Shown: piece by piece, positions 63,166 through 64,000 of the stretch | Layout of the letters: each line of letters begins with the position of its first letter | How positions within the stretch are numbered: position 1 is the first letter of the stretch | DNA from: Caballeronia sp. NK8 | GTDB taxonomy: Bacteria > Pseudomonadota > Gammaproteobacteria > Burkholderiales > Burkholderiaceae | Length of the DNA: 64,000 nt | Reading direction: 5' to 3' | Assembly (NCBI RefSeq): GCF_018408855.1 | Contig: NZ_AP024322.1 | Location: forward strand, 434,001 to 498,000 | Notes under the pieces: generated by a model | The model's database searches: none | The model's input: only the letters and a program-made list of their open reading frames with translations | What the model was told of the DNA's origin: nothing | Program-made: the position numbers and the translations under genes

Positions 63166-63992
63166 TGGACAGCCTCCACGTGAACGGTGGCCGCTGGGAT
63201 TGCCACACACATATCTATGGACCTTGGGAAGATTTTCCGCTTCCAGAAAGCGCAGTGTATCGGCCTGCAGCAGCGCCGATGGCTGCACTTCTCGAAATGC
63301 ATCGAAAGTTGGGCATTTCCCACGGTGTCCTGGTGCAAGCAGCCTGCTACGGGACAGACCATTCCGCGTTACTCGACGCGATTGCCGGCACGGGGGGGCG
63401 ATATAAAGGCGTAGCGCTGCTCAACGGCTCTGAAAGCGACACTCATTTGGAGGCGCTCGACGCCGGAGGGGTTCGCGGTATCCGATTCAATTTCATGGGA
63501 CACCTCGCCGAAGGGCAGAACATAAGCGAACTCAAGGCGCTGGCGGAGCGTGTGGGCTCATTAGGTTGGCACGTCCTGCTCCACGGCAAGCTCGGGCAGA
63601 TTCTGCCTATTCTCGACAGTTGGCGGAGTTTGCGCACCACGTTGGTAATTGACCATATGTCACGTCCCGACCCTGCTCTCGAGACGGACAGAGAGGGGCT
63701 TGTGGCTTTGCACAGATACCTTGATAACGAGCGCCGTTGGATAAAGCTCTCCGGTATCGACCGCATGATGAGTGGGTCGAACGAGCCGTGGTCCCGAGCG
63801 CTTCCTCAAGTTAGAGAGTTGCTCGCGGCAGCGCCGGACCGGGCTATCTGGGGCAGTGACTGGCCTCATCCGAACATTCAAGGCGACGTGCCGGATGATT
63901 CAAAGCTTCTCGCCTTTGTCGAAGAGGTCTGCGGCGACCCCGAGGCGGCGGATGCGGTGCTTGTCCACAATCCGCGACGGCTTTATCTGTAA
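63165..63992 (+). CDS. Amidohydrolase-2 family lactonase (LigI-like)
   Basis: 275 residues; ATG 63165 overlaps the SDR stop codon. TIM-barrel hydrolase with metal ligands CHTHIYGP (residue 13), substrate-binding Arg in GVRGIRFNFMGH (about 107), VLLHGKLGQ (about 142), IDHMSRPDP (about 165) and WGSDWPHPN (about 229). It resembles 2-pyrone-4,6-dicarboxylate lactonase LigI and sugar-acid lactonases. With dctA, CMD-like protein and SDR it suggests use of an aromatic- or sugar-derived diacid. GGAAC after the stop suggests another gene beyond the window. Confidence 0.85.
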   Translation: MDSLHVNGGRWDCHTHIYGPWEDFPLPESAVYRPAAAPMAALLEMHRKLGISHGVLVQAACYGTDHSALLDAIAGTGGRYKGVALLNGSESDTHLEALDAGGVRGIRFNFMGHLAEGQNISELKALAERVGSLGWHVLLHGKLGQILPILDSWRSLRTTLVIDHMSRPDPALETDREGLVALHRYLDNERRWIKLSGIDRMMSGSNEPWSRALPQVRELLAAAPDRAIWGSDWPHPNIQGDVPDDSKLLAFVEEVCGDPEAADAVLVHNPRRLYL

Positions 63993-64000
63993 GGAACACC

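Noticed and set aside
1..64000. CRISPR arrays, rRNA and intact tRNA genes
   Set aside because: I looked for regularly spaced repeats and for clover-leaf patterns and saw only the 3' tRNA fragment at 30301.

Overview
This window looks like a Burkholderiaceae chromosome (Burkholderia, Caballeronia or Paraburkholderia type). The first half is GC-rich and carries a typical betaproteobacterial housekeeping order: rhlE, panB, a deoxynucleoside kinase gene, folK, pcnB, a HAD phosphatase gene, hda, purM, miaA and mutL. The second half is visibly less GC-rich and is built from short, mostly unrecognised genes. The genus is an inference from gene order and protein similarity, not a measured placement.

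Core part (about 1-30.3 kb). It begins inside an MFS symporter. Next come a ferritin-like protein, the RNA helicase RhlE, a haemolysin-III-like membrane protein, two periplasmic c-type cytochromes in one operon, CopD, and a dense minus-strand run from hda down to panB (hda, HAD, pcnB, folK, dgk, panB) opposite purM. A hipBA toxin-antitoxin operon with its own operator sits between purM and miaA-mutL. After DedA and GlsB there is an envelope cluster (a small lipoprotein, an NlpD-like protein, a BamE-like lipoprotein). From 26.3 to 30.2 kb lies a small regulon: an amino-acid binding protein, a carboxymuconolactone-decarboxylase-like protein, a class III aminotransferase and an RpiR-type regulator, with matching palindromes in front of both transcription units.

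Island part (30.3 kb onward). A 21-base tRNA 3'-end fragment next to a terminator marks the insertion point. Beside it is a large tyrosine recombinase with an XRE-like helix-turn-helix inside it, preceded by small, partly broken genes and an XRE regulator. The cargo follows: a metallophosphoesterase / unknown / unknown / HAD-RNA-repair-like group; an XRE plus AbiEi-like antitoxin pair behind a perfect 16-bp inverted repeat; a KAP-like P-loop NTPase immediately followed by a small basic protein; a tailed HU protein; a peptide with a textbook double-glycine leader; and an SOS module in which one LexA box lies between a SRAP (HMCES/YedK) operon and imuA-imuB-dnaE2. Two lone response regulators, a NUDIX hydrolase, small membrane and periplasmic proteins and a tandem GNAT acetyltransferase follow.

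Right end (59-64 kb). A LysR regulator diverges from dctA, a second carboxymuconolactone-decarboxylase-like gene, an SDR dehydrogenase and a lactonase-type amidohydrolase, which looks like uptake and breakdown of an organic acid. No tRNA gene is visible between 30.3 and 64 kb, so the intact target tRNA, and with it the true end of the island, probably lies beyond the window. Candidates for undescribed biology are the KAP NTPase pair, the double-glycine peptide, the XRE/AbiEi pair without a toxin, and two predicted small RNAs.
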